DNA of 64,000 bases from Geobacter sp. (GCA_009684525.1 WKKR01000002.1:310001-374000); one strand, 5' to 3'; positions 10,300 through 20,331 are shown, numbered from the stretch's first letter. Notes: generated by a model from the sequence alone, not told the origin. Made by a program: numbers and translations.

Positions 10300-12213
10300 T
10301 TACTTCTTGTCGTCCTTCACTTCCTCGAAGTCGGCATCCACCACCTTTTCGCCCTTGGCGGTGCTGTCGGCTTCCTCGGCATGTCCCGGTTGTTCGCCAG
10401 CGCCGGCCTGGGTCTTTGCATAGACCGCTTCGGCCAGTTTGTGGGATGCCTGCATCAGTTCGTCGCTGGCCTTTTTGATGGTGTCGAGATCGTTCCCGTC
10501 CATTACCTTCTTGAGGTTGGCCACGGCAGCCTCGATCTTTGCCTTTTCTTCGGCATCGATCTTGTCGCCGAACTCCTTGAGGGATTTTTCCGTGGAGTAG
10601 GCGAGGCTGTCGGCCTGGTTGCGGGCCTCGATCAGTTCGCGCTTCTTCTTGTCCTCGGAGGCGTGGGCCTCCGCTTCCTTGACCATCTTGTCGATCTCGT
10701 CCTTTGAGAGACCGCTGGATGCGGTGATCCGGATCGACTGCTCCTTGCCGGTACCCAGGTCTTTTGCCGACACATGGACAATACCGTTGGCATCGATATC
10801 GAAGGTGACCTCGATCTGGGGTACGCCGCGCGGTGCCGGCGGGATGCCGGTCAGTTCGAAATTCCCCAGGGTCTTGTTGTCCGCGGCCATTTCACGCTCG
10901 CCCTGCAGGACGTGGATCGTGACTGCCGGCTGGTTGTCGGCGGCAGTGGAAAATACCTGGGATTTGCGGCAGGGGATGGTGGTGTTTTTTTCAATCAGCC
11001 TGGTCATCACGTTGCCCAGGGTCTCGATTCCCAGCGACAGCGGGGTAACGTCAAGGAGCAGGACGTCCTTGACGTCTCCCTTGAGCACACCCCCCTGGAT
11101 GGCCGCGCCGATGGCCACGACCTCGTCGGGGTTGACGCCTTTGTTGGGCACTTTGCCGAAGATGTCCTGAACCCGCTTCTGAACCGAAGGCATTCTGGTC
11201 ATACCGCCGACCAGGATCACCTCGTCAACCTCGGATGGAGAAAGCCCGGCATCCTTGAGGGCGGTGCGGCAGGGGCCTTCCAGCTTGTCCAGCAGTTCGG
11301 CGCAGAGCAGTTCCAGCTTGGCGCGGGTCAGTTTCAGGTTCAGGTGCTTGGGGCCGCTGGCGTCTGCCGTGATGAACGGCAGGTTGATGTCGGTCTCCAT
11401 GGAGGAGGAGAGCTCGCACTTGGCTTTTTCCGCTGCTTCCTTGAGACGCTGGAGCGCCATCTTGTCACTGCGCAGGTCAATCCCCTGGTCCTTCTTGAAC
11501 TCGTCGGCGATCCAGTCGATCACCTTCTGGTCGAAGTCCTCGCCACCCAGGAAGGTATCGCCGTTGGTCGCCTTGACCTCGAAGACGCCGTCACCCAGCT
11601 CCAGGATGGAGATATCAAAGGTGCCGCCCCCCAGGTCGAAAACGGCGATCTTTTCGTCCTTCTTCTTGTCCAGGCCATAGGCCAGGGCTGCGGCGGTCGG
11701 CTCGTTGATAATGCGCAGGACGTTGAGGCCGGCGATCTTGCCGGCATCCTTGGTGGCCTGGCGCTGGGAGTCGTCGAAGTATGCCGGCACGGTGATGACC
11801 GCGTCGGTAACCGTCTCGCCCAGGTAATCCTCTGCGGTCTTCTTCATCTTCTGCAGCACCATGGCGGAAATTTCCGGGGGTGAATACTTCTTGTCCCGTA
11901 CCTCGACCCAGGCATCGCCGTTGTCCGCCTTGACGATCTTGAACGGCGAGATGGCGATGTCCCTGCGGACCGCCTCGGTGTCGAACTTGCGTCCGATCAG
12001 GCGCTTGATGGCGAACAGGGTGTTTTCCGGGTTGGTGACAGCCTGGCGTTTGGCCTGCTGGCCAACCGGGCGCTCACCGCTCTCGGTGAAGGCCACCATT
12101 GAAGGCGTGGTGCGACTTCCCTCAGAGTTGGCTATGACAACCGGCTCACCCCCTTCCATGATGGCTACGCAGGAGTTGGTGGTGCCGAGGTCGATTCCGA
12201 TCACTTTGCTCAT
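10300..12213 (-). CDS. dnaK: Chaperone protein DnaK (Hsp70)
   Basis: 637 residues, full length. [22 protein letters not shown] is the Hsp70 phosphate-1 signature; [18 protein letters not shown] and [17 protein letters not shown] are the other two. The C-terminus ends in the conserved EEVKDDKK-like tail. It is the central cytoplasmic ATP-dependent chaperone, working with DnaJ and the nucleotide exchange factor GrpE encoded on either side. AGAGGAG lies upstream of the ATG. Confidence 0.99.
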   Translation of the reverse strand: MSKVIGIDLGTTNSCVAIMEGGEPVVIANSEGSRTTPSMVAFTESGERPVGQQAKRQAVTNPENTLFAIKRLIGRKFDTEAVRRDIAISPFKIVKADNGDAWVEVRDKKYSPPEISAMVLQKMKKTAEDYLGETVTDAVITVPAYFDDSQRQATKDAGKIAGLNVLRIINEPTAAALAYGLDKKKDEKIAVFDLGGGTFDISILELGDGVFEVKATNGDTFLGGEDFDQKVIDWIADEFKKDQGIDLRSDKMALQRLKEAAEKAKCELSSSMETDINLPFITADASGPKHLNLKLTRAKLELLCAELLDKLEGPCRTALKDAGLSPSEVDEVILVGGMTRMPSVQKRVQDIFGKVPNKGVNPDEVVAIGAAIQGGVLKGDVKDVLLLDVTPLSLGIETLGNVMTRLIEKNTTIPCRKSQVFSTAADNQPAVTIHVLQGEREMAADNKTLGNFELTGIPPAPRGVPQIEVTFDIDANGIVHVSAKDLGTGKEQSIRITASSGLSKDEIDKMVKEAEAHASEDKKKRELIEARNQADSLAYSTEKSLKEFGDKIDAEEKAKIEAAVANLKKVMDGNDLDTIKKASDELMQASHKLAEAVYAKTQAGAGEQPGHAEEADSTAKGEKVVDADFEEVKDDKK

Positions 12214-12258
12214 GTGTTGTCTCCTCTGGATTTCTTTGGTTCATTGATGAAAAGCTAG

Positions 12259-12290
12259 GTATCCCCGCTGGAAAAAACAAGGGGGGATAC
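12259..12290 (-). other. Hairpin in the grpE-dnaK gap
   Basis: Arms GTATCCCC (12259-12266) and GGGGATAC (12283-12290) pair perfectly around an A-rich loop. It is located in the only sizeable gap between grpE and dnaK; together with the stem at 10240 it brackets dnaK. Confidence 0.55.
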
Positions 12291-12328
12291 AAAAATATCT
12301 TTACCTTACGCGATTGGCCGTAGCGCCG

Positions 12329-12904
12329 CTATTTTGCACCGCAGGCAACGGTGACCATGGCCGGCCTGAGCAGCCGCTCGTTGAGCAGATACCCTTTCTG
12401 GTAAATGTCGACGATGGTGTTGGCAGGCTGGTCGGGACAATCCACCTGGCTCATTGCCTGGTGCAGTGCCGGATCGAAGGGGCTGCCTTTCTCGGCGGCC
12501 ACTGCCGTGACGCCGAATTTTTTCAACGACGCCTGCAGCATTTCGAGGGTCATCCGGACGCCGACTATGACCGGGTCTTTGTTGTCGTCGGCAACATGAT
12601 CGAGTGCCCGCTCCATGTTGTCAATGGCTGGCAATATCTCCAGGAGGAGGCTTTCGGTGCCGTATTTGAGGAGTTCTTCCTTTTCCTTCTGGACACGCTT
12701 GCGGTAGTTCTCCAGGTCGGCCCGTTCACGCAGATATCTGTCCCAGTTGGCGGCCGCTTCGATCTCCTTTGCGGCAAGGGCCTCTTCCAGTTCTTTGACG
12801 CGATCCGTCCCTGCCGGAGTCGCCTCCTGTCCTGTAACTTCCGTTTGTTCTTCAGCCATATCGTGCTGTTCCTTCGGGGAGGAACCCTGTTTTTTCTTTT
12901 CCAC
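12329..12904 (-). CDS. grpE: Nucleotide exchange factor GrpE
   Basis: 191 residues from a GTG at 12904, chosen because AAAGGAG sits 8 bases upstream; an in-frame ATG at 12949 would abut the hrcA stop and lacks a ribosome site. A long charged coiled coil ([40 protein letters not shown] in segments) precedes the beta-wing domain containing [12 protein letters not shown]. GrpE releases ADP from DnaK. It lies between hrcA and dnaK. Confidence 0.95.
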   Translation of the reverse strand: MEKKKQGSSPKEQHDMAEEQTEVTGQEATPAGTDRVKELEEALAAKEIEAAANWDRYLRERADLENYRKRVQKEKEELLKYGTESLLLEILPAIDNMERALDHVADDNKDPVIVGVRMTLEMLQASLKKFGVTAVAAEKGSPFDPALHQAMSQVDCPDQPANTIVDIYQKGYLLNERLLRPAMVTVACGAK

Positions 12905-12945
12905 GCTGCTTTCTCCTTTAATCGTTACGCGCGGCCCCTGCCGGA

Positions 12946-13977
12946 TCATTCGCTTTCGAGAAGGCGGCTGACCAGTCGGGCCGTATAGTCGACAATCGGG
13001 ATGACCTTGGCGTACCCCATGCGGGTAGGCCCGATAACTCCCAGCACACCGATGGAATTGCGACCGGTCCGGTATGTCGAGGTGATCAGGCTGATGTCGC
13101 TCATCTGGCTCACTCGTGACTCGGAACCGATGAAAATATTGATGCCGTCGGCATCCATACAGCGATTGAGCAGATTGACCAGCTGGTTCTTTTCCTCAAA
13201 GGCCCGGAATATCTCCTTCATCCGCCCGATATCGGCGAACTCGGGGACATCCATGATGTTGACCCGGCCTTCAAGGAAGATCTCCGAATCCGCATCCCCC
13301 ACGGTCTGCTGGGAAAGCTCCAACGCCTTGGCCATGAGGCGGTCGTAGCGGGTTTTTTCGTTCTCCATCTCCTCGACGATGCGGCTCTTGATCTGGGCGA
13401 TGGTCAGCCCCTGGAGCAGGCCGTTGAGGTAGTTGGTCATCCGGTTCAGGTCATCGGCCGAGATATCCTCGTCGGATTCGATGATCTTGTTCTGCACCGT
13501 ACCGGATTGTGCTACCAGGATGACCAGAATCCGCCGGCCGGAGAGCTGGACGAATTCGATCTGGCGCAGTACCGCAGCCGTGAAGCGGGGCGCCACGACG
13601 ACCCCCATGTAGTGGGAGATGTAGGAGAGCATCTTGCTGGTATCGCGCAGGACGGAACCGATATCGCGGCCGTTGATGCGGCAGCGGCGGCGGATTTCAT
13701 CCCGTTCGCTCCTGCTCACCTGACGGACTGCCAGCAGTGAATCCACGTAGAAGCGGTAGGCCTTGTCCGTCGGAACGCGGCCGGCAGAGGTATGGGGCGA
13801 TGCAAGAAAACCCATCTCCTCCAGGTCGGACATGACATTGCGGACCGTGGCCGGCGACAGGGCAAAGGGATGCCGCCGGGTGATGGTCCTGCTCCCCACC
13901 GGTTCCGCCGTTATGATATAGTCCTCGATGATTGCTTCGAGGATCTGCTTGCTGCGCTCGTTTAGATCGTCCAGCAT
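12946..13977 (-). CDS. hrcA: Heat-inducible transcription repressor HrcA
   Basis: 343 residues. N-terminal winged helix ([32 protein letters not shown], then [30 protein letters not shown]) followed by the GAF-like dimerisation domain. It binds CIRCE elements; two lie in this window, before groES and before hrcA itself, so it is autoregulated. It is first gene of the dnaK operon. The ribosome site is poor, in line with low repressor levels. Confidence 0.97.
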   Translation of the reverse strand: MLDDLNERSKQILEAIIEDYIITAEPVGSRTITRRHPFALSPATVRNVMSDLEEMGFLASPHTSAGRVPTDKAYRFYVDSLLAVRQVSRSERDEIRRRCRINGRDIGSVLRDTSKMLSYISHYMGVVVAPRFTAAVLRQIEFVQLSGRRILVILVAQSGTVQNKIIESDEDISADDLNRMTNYLNGLLQGLTIAQIKSRIVEEMENEKTRYDRLMAKALELSQQTVGDADSEIFLEGRVNIMDVPEFADIGRMKEIFRAFEEKNQLVNLLNRCMDADGINIFIGSESRVSQMSDISLITSTYRTGRNSIGVLGVIGPTRMGYAKVIPIVDYTARLVSRLLESE

Positions 13978-13993
13978 GGGTCACCGAAAAAAA

Positions 13994-14020
13994 TTAGCAC
14001 TCCTTGGTGCAGAGTGCTAA
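13994..14020 (-). promoter_or_regulatory. CIRCE operator of the hrcA-grpE-dnaK-dnaJ operon
   Basis: A perfect TTAGCACTC-N9-GAGTGCTAA. It lies between the promoter (14031-14059) and the hrcA ATG, ready for HrcA autoregulation. Confidence 0.97.
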
Positions 14021-14030
14021 ACCTGGTGAT

Positions 14031-14059
14031 AAGGTAATGACCAATGCCTTCTTTGTCAA
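14031..14059 (-). promoter_or_regulatory. hrcA operon promoter
   Basis: Leftward -35 TTGACA (14054-14059, perfect) and a weaker -10 TACCTT (14031-14036) with a 17-bp spacer. An 8-bp inverted repeat (14043-14050 with 14058-14065) overlaps the -35 box and could be a second operator or the 3' stem of hemW mRNA. Confidence 0.65.
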
Positions 14060-14094
14060 GGCATTTCAAGAAAAAAAGACGGGACAAACAAGGT

Positions 14095-15240
14095 TCAGAC
14101 AAAGGATGCGAAGACCCGGTTGGCCAGGAGTAGCCCCTTTTTGGTGAGGTTGATGCGGCCGCCCTTTTCCTGCAGCAGGCCGTCCGTGAAATGTCGTTTC
14201 AGGGCGCCGGGGTAGGCCGTCTCCAGCGACTCGCCGAATTCTGCTGCAAAGGCCGCCGGATCGATCCCCTCCAGCAGCCTGAGCCCCAGAAAGACGGCCT
14301 CGCCCATGGCATCCCGGCGGGAGAGCCGCATGGCCTGCTCATCCGGAAGGGTACCGGTGTCGAGCACATGCAGGTAATCGAGCGGTGCCGTGGGATTGTT
14401 CCAACGCCGCCCGAAGAGGGGTTCGCGCAGGAACGAGTGGGCGGCAGCGCCGAAGCCGAGGTAGTTGCCCCGCTGCCAGTAGACCTGGTTGTGCCGGGAC
14501 CGGCGGCCGGGCCGGGAAAAATTGGAGATTTCGTACTGTGCATACCCTTCTGCGGGCAGCAGTTCCATGGTCGTTTCCAGCATCCGGGCTGCGATCTCAT
14601 CGTCAGGGAGCTCCAGCTCCCCCTGCTCCATCATGGCGTGAAACGGCGTTCCCTCCTCGATGCTCAGACCATAGGCCGAGATATGCTCCGGGCCGAGTGC
14701 AACTGCCTCTGCCAGCGTCTGTTCCCAGGCGGTCAGGCTCTGGCCGGGGAGCGAGTGGATCAGGTCGATCCCCAGGTTGTCGAACCCTGCCGCACGGGCC
14801 ATGGCCACTGCCTGCCTGGCTTCGGCTGCCGAATGGATACGCCCCAGCATCTCCAGCAGACCATCATCCAGGGACTGTACCCCCAGTGACAGCCGATTGA
14901 CCCCTGCCGAACGGTAACCGGCAAGGCTCTCCAGGGTAACCGTCCCGGGGTTTGCCTCCAGGGTGATCTCCGCCGTGGCGGAAAGGGCGTAGTGCTCTGC
15001 CGCTGCGTCGATCAGCGACCCGATCAGGTGTGGAGCCAGGAGCGACGGGGTCCCGCCGCCGATATAGAGTGTTGACGTTTCCGGCTGTCGGGGAAAGGAT
15101 TGACGACGCAACGTCATTTCCCGCAGCATGGCTGCAACGTATTCTTCGGGGGGTATGGACGACCCGGCCAGGGAGGCAAAGTCGCAGTACCGGCATTTCC
15201 TGGTGCAGAAGGGGATGTGAACGTAGAGGGAGAGCCGCAT
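14095..15240 (-). CDS. hemW: HemW, heme chaperone / radical SAM coproporphyrinogen oxidase-like
   Basis: 381 residues. The N-terminus MRLSLYVHIPFCTRKCRYCDFAS holds the radical SAM CxxxCxxC triad, followed by TLYIGGGTPSLL and the HemN_C domain. The N-terminal extension of genuine HemN is missing, so this is the HemW clade: cytoplasmic heme-binding proteins thought to deliver heme to respiratory enzymes. It lies directly upstream of the hrcA promoter but probably ends before it. Confidence 0.92.
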   Translation of the reverse strand: MRLSLYVHIPFCTRKCRYCDFASLAGSSIPPEEYVAAMLREMTLRRQSFPRQPETSTLYIGGGTPSLLAPHLIGSLIDAAAEHYALSATAEITLEANPGTVTLESLAGYRSAGVNRLSLGVQSLDDGLLEMLGRIHSAAEARQAVAMARAAGFDNLGIDLIHSLPGQSLTAWEQTLAEAVALGPEHISAYGLSIEEGTPFHAMMEQGELELPDDEIAARMLETTMELLPAEGYAQYEISNFSRPGRRSRHNQVYWQRGNYLGFGAAAHSFLREPLFGRRWNNPTAPLDYLHVLDTGTLPDEQAMRLSRRDAMGEAVFLGLRLLEGIDPAAFAAEFGESLETAYPGALKRHFTDGLLQEKGGRINLTKKGLLLANRVFASFV

Positions 15241-15404
15241 TCTCCAATGATAGGGGATTTATTGCGAAAAAGTCCAAACGTAATTTGTTTCCATCCGGGA
15301 ACTCCGGATGGAAACTATTAAACTCATATTGAAAAGAGTGCTTCTTGCAGTTACACTGGGCTGCCGGAAGAGGCTCAACATGCGGAATGTGAAAGGAGAT
15401 GTCA

Positions 15405-16184
15405 ATGTCCCGATCTGTCAGGGCGGCAGCCATCCAGTTCAATATCAGGCTCGGCGATATCGATGCCAATGTGGCGACCGTTCGGGAGGCTGTGGCCAGG
15501 GTTGCTGCGCAGGGCTGCCAGTTGGCAGTGCTACCCGAGGTCTGGAGCAGCGGCTTTGCCTACCGGGAGCTGAACGAGCTGGCGCGCCGGACCCCCGAGC
15601 TGGTGGAGGAGATGGGGCGGTTGTCGGCCGAGTACGGGATGGTGCTGGTGGGGAGTCTGCCCGAGCCGGATGGCGACAAGGTTTGCAATACCGCATACAT
15701 CCTCGATCAGGGGAACCTGGCCGGGAAGTATCGCAAGATTCACCTCTTTTCCCTGATGAACGAGGATCGCTCCTTTACCGGCGGCGACCACTGGGTGGTG
15801 GCGGACACCAGTGCCGGCCGGATCGGTGTTTTTATCTGTTATGACCTCCGTTTTCCCGAGCTGGCGCGCCGGTTGGCGGTTGAGGGGGCCGAGATCCTGG
15901 TGGTACCCGGCGAATGGCCGAAACCGAGGGAGGAGCACTGGCGGACCCTGCTGCGGGCCCGCGCCATTGAGAACCAGCTCTTCCTGGTGGCGGCAAACTG
16001 CTGCGGGGTGACCGGGAAGCTGGACTTTTTCGGTTCGAGCCTGATCGTCGGTCCCAAGGGGGAGCTCTTGGCCGAGGGGGGGTACGAGCCGGCCGAGCTG
16101 GTGACTGACCTGGACTTCGCCGGGATGGAGAAGTGGCGCGAGCAGATTACCTGTTTCAGGGATCGCAAGCCGGAATGCTATTAA
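15405..16184 (+). CDS. Carbon-nitrogen hydrolase (nitrilase/omega-amidase family)
   Basis: 259 residues from the second ATG at 15405, six bases after AAAGGAG; the ATG at 15399 touches the ribosome site. The Glu-Lys-Cys triad is visible: E in LPEVWSSGF, K in GKYRKIHLF and C in FICYDLRFPELAR. Closest in layout to omega-amidases that hydrolyse alpha-ketoglutaramate-type substrates (YafV/NIT2-like). It is divergent from hemW and followed by the tol operon with its own promoter. Confidence 0.88.
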   Translation: MSRSVRAAAIQFNIRLGDIDANVATVREAVARVAAQGCQLAVLPEVWSSGFAYRELNELARRTPELVEEMGRLSAEYGMVLVGSLPEPDGDKVCNTAYILDQGNLAGKYRKIHLFSLMNEDRSFTGGDHWVVADTSAGRIGVFICYDLRFPELARRLAVEGAEILVVPGEWPKPREEHWRTLLRARAIENQLFLVAANCCGVTGKLDFFGSSLIVGPKGELLAEGGYEPAELVTDLDFAGMEKWREQITCFRDRKPECY

Positions 16185-16259
16185 CCTGGGGCCGCTGGCG
16201 GGGGGAAATGGGATAACCGCCAGCCATGAGCTGGTGGCTGCGCACCGCGCAAAATCGTA

Positions 16260-16288
16260 TTGACTAACCATGCAGTAAGGATTATTTT
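16260..16288 (+). promoter_or_regulatory. Promoter of the tolQRAB genes
   Basis: TTGACT (16260-16265), 17-bp spacer, TATTTT (16283-16288). It lies 44 bases before the GTG chosen for tolQ, and overlaps an in-frame upstream TTG, arguing against that TTG as start. Confidence 0.6.
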
Positions 16289-16331
16289 CCATCCGTTGTC
16301 GCAGCTCTCATCCATTCAGGGGGTAAAATCC

Positions 16332-17006
16332 GTGGCATTTTTCGCCGGCACCGGCCTTGTCGTCAAACTGGTTCTGTTTATCCTGCTCTACTTCTCGGTA
16401 GTTTCCTGGGCTATAATCTTTTACAAAATTCTGCAGGTTCATCGTGCCAACAACGAATCGGTTCGTTTCATGGACTTCTTCTGGAAGACCAAGAAATTCG
16501 ACATGATTCATTCCCAGCTCGACCGTTTTGCCAATTCGCCGCTCACGGTCCTCTTCAGCGAAGGGTATGCCGAATTGAAGAAGCTGATGGAGCATGGGGA
16601 AGCGCGGGATGCAAGCGAAGGGGTCAGCACCGATCTGGGTGGGATAGAGAATATTGCCCGTGCCTTGCGGCGCGCAACCACGTCGGAAATCACCCGCCTG
16701 GAGAAGTACACCACATTTCTCGCCACCACCGGCTCTACTGCGCCGTTTATCGGCCTGTTCGGGACGGTCTGGGGGATCATGACCGCGTTCAAGGGGATCG
16801 GCGAGACCGGTTCCGCCTCTCTCGCCGTCGTTGCCCCTGGTATCGCCGAAGCGCTGATCGCCACCGCTATCGGCCTGGTTGCCGCTATTCCGGCAGTCAT
16901 GGGGTACAACCATTTTCAACACAAGATCCGGGTGTTGATCGGCGAGATGGATAACTTTTCCACCGAGTTTCTGAATATCGTCCAGCGGACGTTCGCAAAA
17001 AAATAA
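16332..17006 (+). CDS. tolQ: TolQ/ExbB-type proton channel protein
   Basis: 224 residues from GTG 16332, preceded by GGGGG with 8-base spacing. Three membrane helices: VKLVLFILLYFSVVSWAIIFYK near the N-terminus, then the pair around TAPFIGLFGTVWGIMTAF and PGIAEALIATAIGLVAAIPAVMGYN, with the conserved Thr/Pro of MotA/TolQ/ExbB channels. With TolR it uses the proton gradient to drive TolA at the inner membrane for outer-membrane constriction. First gene of tolQ-tolR-tolA-tolB-pal-ybgF. Confidence 0.93.
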   Translation: MAFFAGTGLVVKLVLFILLYFSVVSWAIIFYKILQVHRANNESVRFMDFFWKTKKFDMIHSQLDRFANSPLTVLFSEGYAELKKLMEHGEARDASEGVSTDLGGIENIARALRRATTSEITRLEKYTTFLATTGSTAPFIGLFGTVWGIMTAFKGIGETGSASLAVVAPGIAEALIATAIGLVAAIPAVMGYNHFQHKIRVLIGEMDNFSTEFLNIVQRTFAKK

Positions 17007-17015
17007 GGTGAACCC

Positions 17016-17432
17016 ATGGAACTAGGGAACAGAAACAGCGATCGCGGCACCATGTCACAGATCAACGTCACGCCGTTGGTCGACGTCATGCTGGTGCTGC
17101 TGGTAATATTCATGGTGACCGCCCCGATGATGCAGCAGGGGGTGCAGGTCAATCTGCCCAAGGCCGAAACCAAGGCACTCAAGTCTCCAGAGGAAGCGGT
17201 GGTCGTTTCTATTGAGAAAAACGGCCGGTTCTTCATCGACAAGGCTGAGATTTCCCCTGACGAGCTGAAGGCGAAGCTTTCGGCCATTTTCGTCAACCGA
17301 GCCAAGAAAGAGGTTTTCCTCAAGGCGGATCGCGATGTCCCCTACGGCGAGGTGGTAAAGGTAATGGCGGAGATCAAAGGAGCCGGGGTGGAACGCCTCG
17401 GCATGGTGACTGAGCCGGCTCAACGGAAATGA
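17016..17432 (+). CDS. tolR: TolR/ExbD-type energy transducer
   Basis: 138 residues: a short cytoplasmic N-terminus, a single membrane helix VDVMLVLLVIFMVTAPMM that carries the conserved proton-path aspartate (PLVDVMLVLL), then a periplasmic domain. Works with TolQ. Begins 9 bases after tolQ; its stop overlaps the next ATG (ATGA). Confidence 0.94.
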   Translation: MELGNRNSDRGTMSQINVTPLVDVMLVLLVIFMVTAPMMQQGVQVNLPKAETKALKSPEEAVVVSIEKNGRFFIDKAEISPDELKAKLSAIFVNRAKKEVFLKADRDVPYGEVVKVMAEIKGAGVERLGMVTEPAQRK

Positions 17433-18196
17433 CTCTCACTGTCATGAGACGTGAACGGGGGCTCGGCACGCTGATCCCCGTCTCACTCTTCTTTCATATC
17501 GCCCTCTACGCGTTTTTCTGGTGGCTGCACTTCTTTCCGACGATCCATCTTCCGGATGCCCCGGTTTATTATGTGGATGTGGTGAGTCTGCCGGTGGCCT
17601 CCCCCCAGGCAGGCACGCCCGGTCCTCCTGCTCCATCCGCCCAGGAAGCGTCCCCCCCGAAACCTCCACCGAAATCCCCGGAAATGAAACTTCCTGCGCC
17701 GCGTGCAGCCACTCGTTCGCAACCTGTCGCAAAACCTTCCGTTGCAGGAGCCAAGGAGAACGAACAGGCCGCCCGTGAGTTCGAAGAGCGGCTTGCCCGC
17801 ATTGAGAGAGCCAACGAAGCGCGCCATGAGGCGGCAGCCTTGGCTGCACTGCGCAACAGGGCAGCCAGCGGCACCAAGCCGGTCGGCATGCCGGGCGGTA
17901 CGGGGAAAGAGGCGGGGAGCGATTATGCCAGTTATATCCGTTCACGGCTGGTGGATGCCTTCAAGACCACCATTGCCTATCAGAGTAAGGACCCGCGGGT
18001 GATCATGACTCTGACCATCGATCGATCCGGGCGGATCGCAAAGAGCCGTGTTGATCGTTCAAGCGGAGACCGCCTGTTCGAGGAGTCAGTGAAACGGGCA
18101 ATTGCCAAAGCGGAAAAGGAATTCAGGCCGCCGCCGGGTGGCGGGGTCTTCGAGTACGGATTCATCTTCAGCCCTCAGGGGGTTGGCAAGCAGTAA
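17429..18196 (+). CDS. tolA: TolA/TonB-like periplasm-spanning protein
   Basis: 255 residues: N-terminal membrane anchor (LIPVSLFFHIALYAFFWWLHFF), a Pro/Lys/Ala-rich extension with a short charged coiled coil (EFEERLARIERANEARHEAAALAAL), and a C-terminal TonB/TolA fold (YIRSRLVDAFKTTIAYQSKDPRVIMTLTIDRSGRI, PPPGGGVFEYGF). Coupled to tolR by an ATGA overlap. By position it is TolA; from sequence alone TonB is possible. Confidence 0.87.
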   Translation: MTLTVMRRERGLGTLIPVSLFFHIALYAFFWWLHFFPTIHLPDAPVYYVDVVSLPVASPQAGTPGPPAPSAQEASPPKPPPKSPEMKLPAPRAATRSQPVAKPSVAGAKENEQAAREFEERLARIERANEARHEAAALAALRNRAASGTKPVGMPGGTGKEAGSDYASYIRSRLVDAFKTTIAYQSKDPRVIMTLTIDRSGRIAKSRVDRSSGDRLFEESVKRAIAKAEKEFRPPPGGGVFEYGFIFSPQGVGKQ

Positions 18197-18271
18197 GGCC
18201 CGGTTCGCCCTTTGCCGCGCCGGTAACCCCCGACGCTACACAGCAGTCGCGGGACAATAGGATTGATAGCC

Positions 18272-19564
18272 ATGTACAGATTTCTCTTAGCCATTTTCTT
18301 TTTGAGCACCCTGTTGCTGCCGTCATTGCTGCCGGCCCAGGAGAAATACCTGGAGGTGACCGCACCCGGCAACCGCCAGCTCCAGCTCAGCATTGCCGCT
18401 CCCGTCGCTCTCGGAGGGGCGGCCCAGGCTGATGTTGCCAACGAGATGCGGGACGTCTTTCAGTTCGACATGGCGCTAGCCGGCCCCTTTGCCGTTCTCC
18501 AGTCCCCTGTTGCGGAAGCCCGTAGTGGCATCCGCTCCGGGGAGTTCGATTTCGCGGTCTGGCGCGCAGCAGGTGCCGATATGCTGATCAAGAGCGGTTA
18601 CACCGTGTCGGGACAGACGGTCACCATCGAATGCCGGCTCTATGATGTCTTGACGCAGAAGGAGCTGGCTGCAAAACGGTACAGCGGGGGGAGACAAGAC
18701 CTGCGCCGGATGGCCCATACCTTTTCGGACGACGTAATGGCGGCAGTGACCGGCATCAGGGGGCCGTTTACCAGCAAGATCGCTTTTGTCACCACAAAGA
18801 GCGGCAACAAGGAGATCAGTCTCATGGACTATGACGGCCATAATGTCCTGAGATTGACCCGGAATGGCTCCATCAATCTCTATCCCGACTTTTCACCCAA
18901 CGGCCGGGAACTGATCTTTACCTCTTACAAGAAGCGCAATCCCGACCTGTATCGCCGAGAGCTCTTCAGCGGCACGGAAGCCAGGGTAACCAATTACCGT
19001 GGCACGAACATCTCCGGCACCTATGCGCCCGACGGCAACCGCATCGCCCTTTCCATGAGCAAGGACGGCAATGCGGAGATCTATATCCTGAGCAAGGATG
19101 GGAAGCAGTTGGCCCGCCTCACCCATACCGACGCCATCGAGGTCACGCCGGCCTGGTCTCCGGACGGGACCAAGATCGCCTTTGTCTCGGACCGCCTGGG
19201 CAAGCCGCAGGTCTTCATCATGGATGCGGACGGGAAGAACGTCCGGCGGCTGACCACTGCCGGGAGTTACAACGTGAACCCGCGCTGGTCGCCGCGAGGG
19301 GATCGGATTGCCTACTGCCGGCAGATGGGAGGAGGATTCCAGATCTTCTCTATCAACCCGGACGGTAGCGACGATACCCAGCTCACTAGCGACGGGAGCA
19401 ACGAGCACCCGCGCTGGTCGCCCGATGGCCGTTTCCTCACCTTCAGCTCAAAGCGGGGTGGCCGGGAGGCGATCTATGTCATGCGGGCCGATGGCAGCGG
19501 CCAAGTCAAGGTGTCGCGCGGGACGGCCAGCGATTCCCAGCCTGTCTGGTCGCCGCGCTGGTAA
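18272..19564 (+). CDS. tolB: Tol-Pal system beta-propeller protein TolB
   Basis: 430 residues from ATG 18272. A Sec signal (MYRFLLAIFFLSTLLLPSLLPAQ) precedes a TolB N-terminal domain and six WD40-like repeats recognisable by recurring PDGxxIAF and WSPDG segments (DFSPNGRELIFTSY, YAPDGNRIALSM, WSPDGTKIAFVSD, WSPRGDRIAYC, WSPDGRFLTFSS). It is periplasmic and binds Pal and TolA. Confidence 0.96.
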   Translation: MYRFLLAIFFLSTLLLPSLLPAQEKYLEVTAPGNRQLQLSIAAPVALGGAAQADVANEMRDVFQFDMALAGPFAVLQSPVAEARSGIRSGEFDFAVWRAAGADMLIKSGYTVSGQTVTIECRLYDVLTQKELAAKRYSGGRQDLRRMAHTFSDDVMAAVTGIRGPFTSKIAFVTTKSGNKEISLMDYDGHNVLRLTRNGSINLYPDFSPNGRELIFTSYKKRNPDLYRRELFSGTEARVTNYRGTNISGTYAPDGNRIALSMSKDGNAEIYILSKDGKQLARLTHTDAIEVTPAWSPDGTKIAFVSDRLGKPQVFIMDADGKNVRRLTTAGSYNVNPRWSPRGDRIAYCRQMGGGFQIFSINPDGSDDTQLTSDGSNEHPRWSPDGRFLTFSSKRGGREAIYVMRADGSGQVKVSRGTASDSQPVWSPRW

Positions 19565-19595
19565 GCTGTTTTTTTTCAAAGGGTCGACAAGGTGA

Positions 19596-19623
19596 TTGAA
19601 AATGAACCCCGCTTATGTATAAT
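19596..19623 (+). promoter_or_regulatory. Promoter for pal
   Basis: TTGAAA (19596-19601), 16-bp spacer and a perfect TATAAT (19618-19623). It gives pal, an abundant lipoprotein, its own promoter inside the tol operon. Confidence 0.7.
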
Positions 19624-19626
19624 TGT

Positions 19627-19642
19627 CACGAGTTCGCTCGTG
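19627..19642 (+). other. 5'-UTR stem with TTCG loop before pal
   Basis: CACGAG-TTCG-CTCGTG. A UUCG tetraloop stem at the predicted start of the pal transcript is a typical mRNA-stabilising 5' structure. Confidence 0.55.
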
Positions 19643-19700
19643 CGGACAGAGCGCGGTATACAAGCCTCATGACATCAAGATTAACGTGAAGGAGGATGAG

Positions 19701-20285
19701 ATGCGCAAGGTAGTGTTCGGGAGTATAGTGGTGCTGTTCAGTGCAATGCTGGTGCTCGGCGGCTGTGCCAAGCAGGAAGTTGTCAAGAAGGACGAGCCGG
19801 TAGCTGCTGCAGTACCTCCTTCGGCAGTCCAGCCGGAGCCGGCAAAGCCGGTGGTGCAGGAAGAGCCCGTAGCTGCCCAGCCGATCAAGGAGGCACCGGT
19901 GACGGCCAGTGAGGAGCAGGCTCCTCAGGCATCTACGGTCGCCGCTTCCGAGTCACTTTTTGAAAAGGTCTACTTCGATTTCGACTCTTCGGCACTCAGC
20001 CAGAAATCTCGGGATGCGCTTTCCAAAAACGCCGACGTGCTGAAGCAACAAGCTGACATGAAGGTGCAAATTGAGGGGAATTGCGACGAGCGTGGTTCTG
20101 CAGAGTACAACCTGGCTTTGGGTGAGCGTCGCGCCAAGGCTGCAATGCACTACCTGGTAAACCTGGGGATTCCTGCCTCACGGATTTCCACCATCAGCTA
20201 CGGTGAGGAAAAACCGGCTGATCCTGGTCATGACGAGGCAGCCTGGGCTAAAAACCGGCGCGATGAGTTCCTTATTGTGAAATAA
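19701..20285 (+). CDS. pal: Peptidoglycan-associated lipoprotein Pal
   Basis: 194 residues from ATG 19701, five bases after AAGGAGG. Lipobox LVLGGC, then a Pro/Ala/Glu-rich spacer of about 75 residues, then an OmpA-like domain ([33 protein letters not shown]) that binds peptidoglycan. It anchors the outer membrane. The acidic spacer is longer than in E. coli Pal. Confidence 0.97.
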   Translation: MRKVVFGSIVVLFSAMLVLGGCAKQEVVKKDEPVAAAVPPSAVQPEPAKPVVQEEPVAAQPIKEAPVTASEEQAPQASTVAASESLFEKVYFDFDSSALSQKSRDALSKNADVLKQQADMKVQIEGNCDERGSAEYNLALGERRAKAAMHYLVNLGIPASRISTISYGEEKPADPGHDEAAWAKNRRDEFLIVK

Positions 20286-20307
20286 TCGATCTTACGACCA
20301 TTCCAAG

Positions 20308-20331
20308 GGAGCCGGTAACGGCTCCTTTTTT
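20308..20331 (+). terminator. Terminator after pal
   Basis: GGAGCCG-GTAA-CGGCTCC followed by six T residues. Confidence 0.9.
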
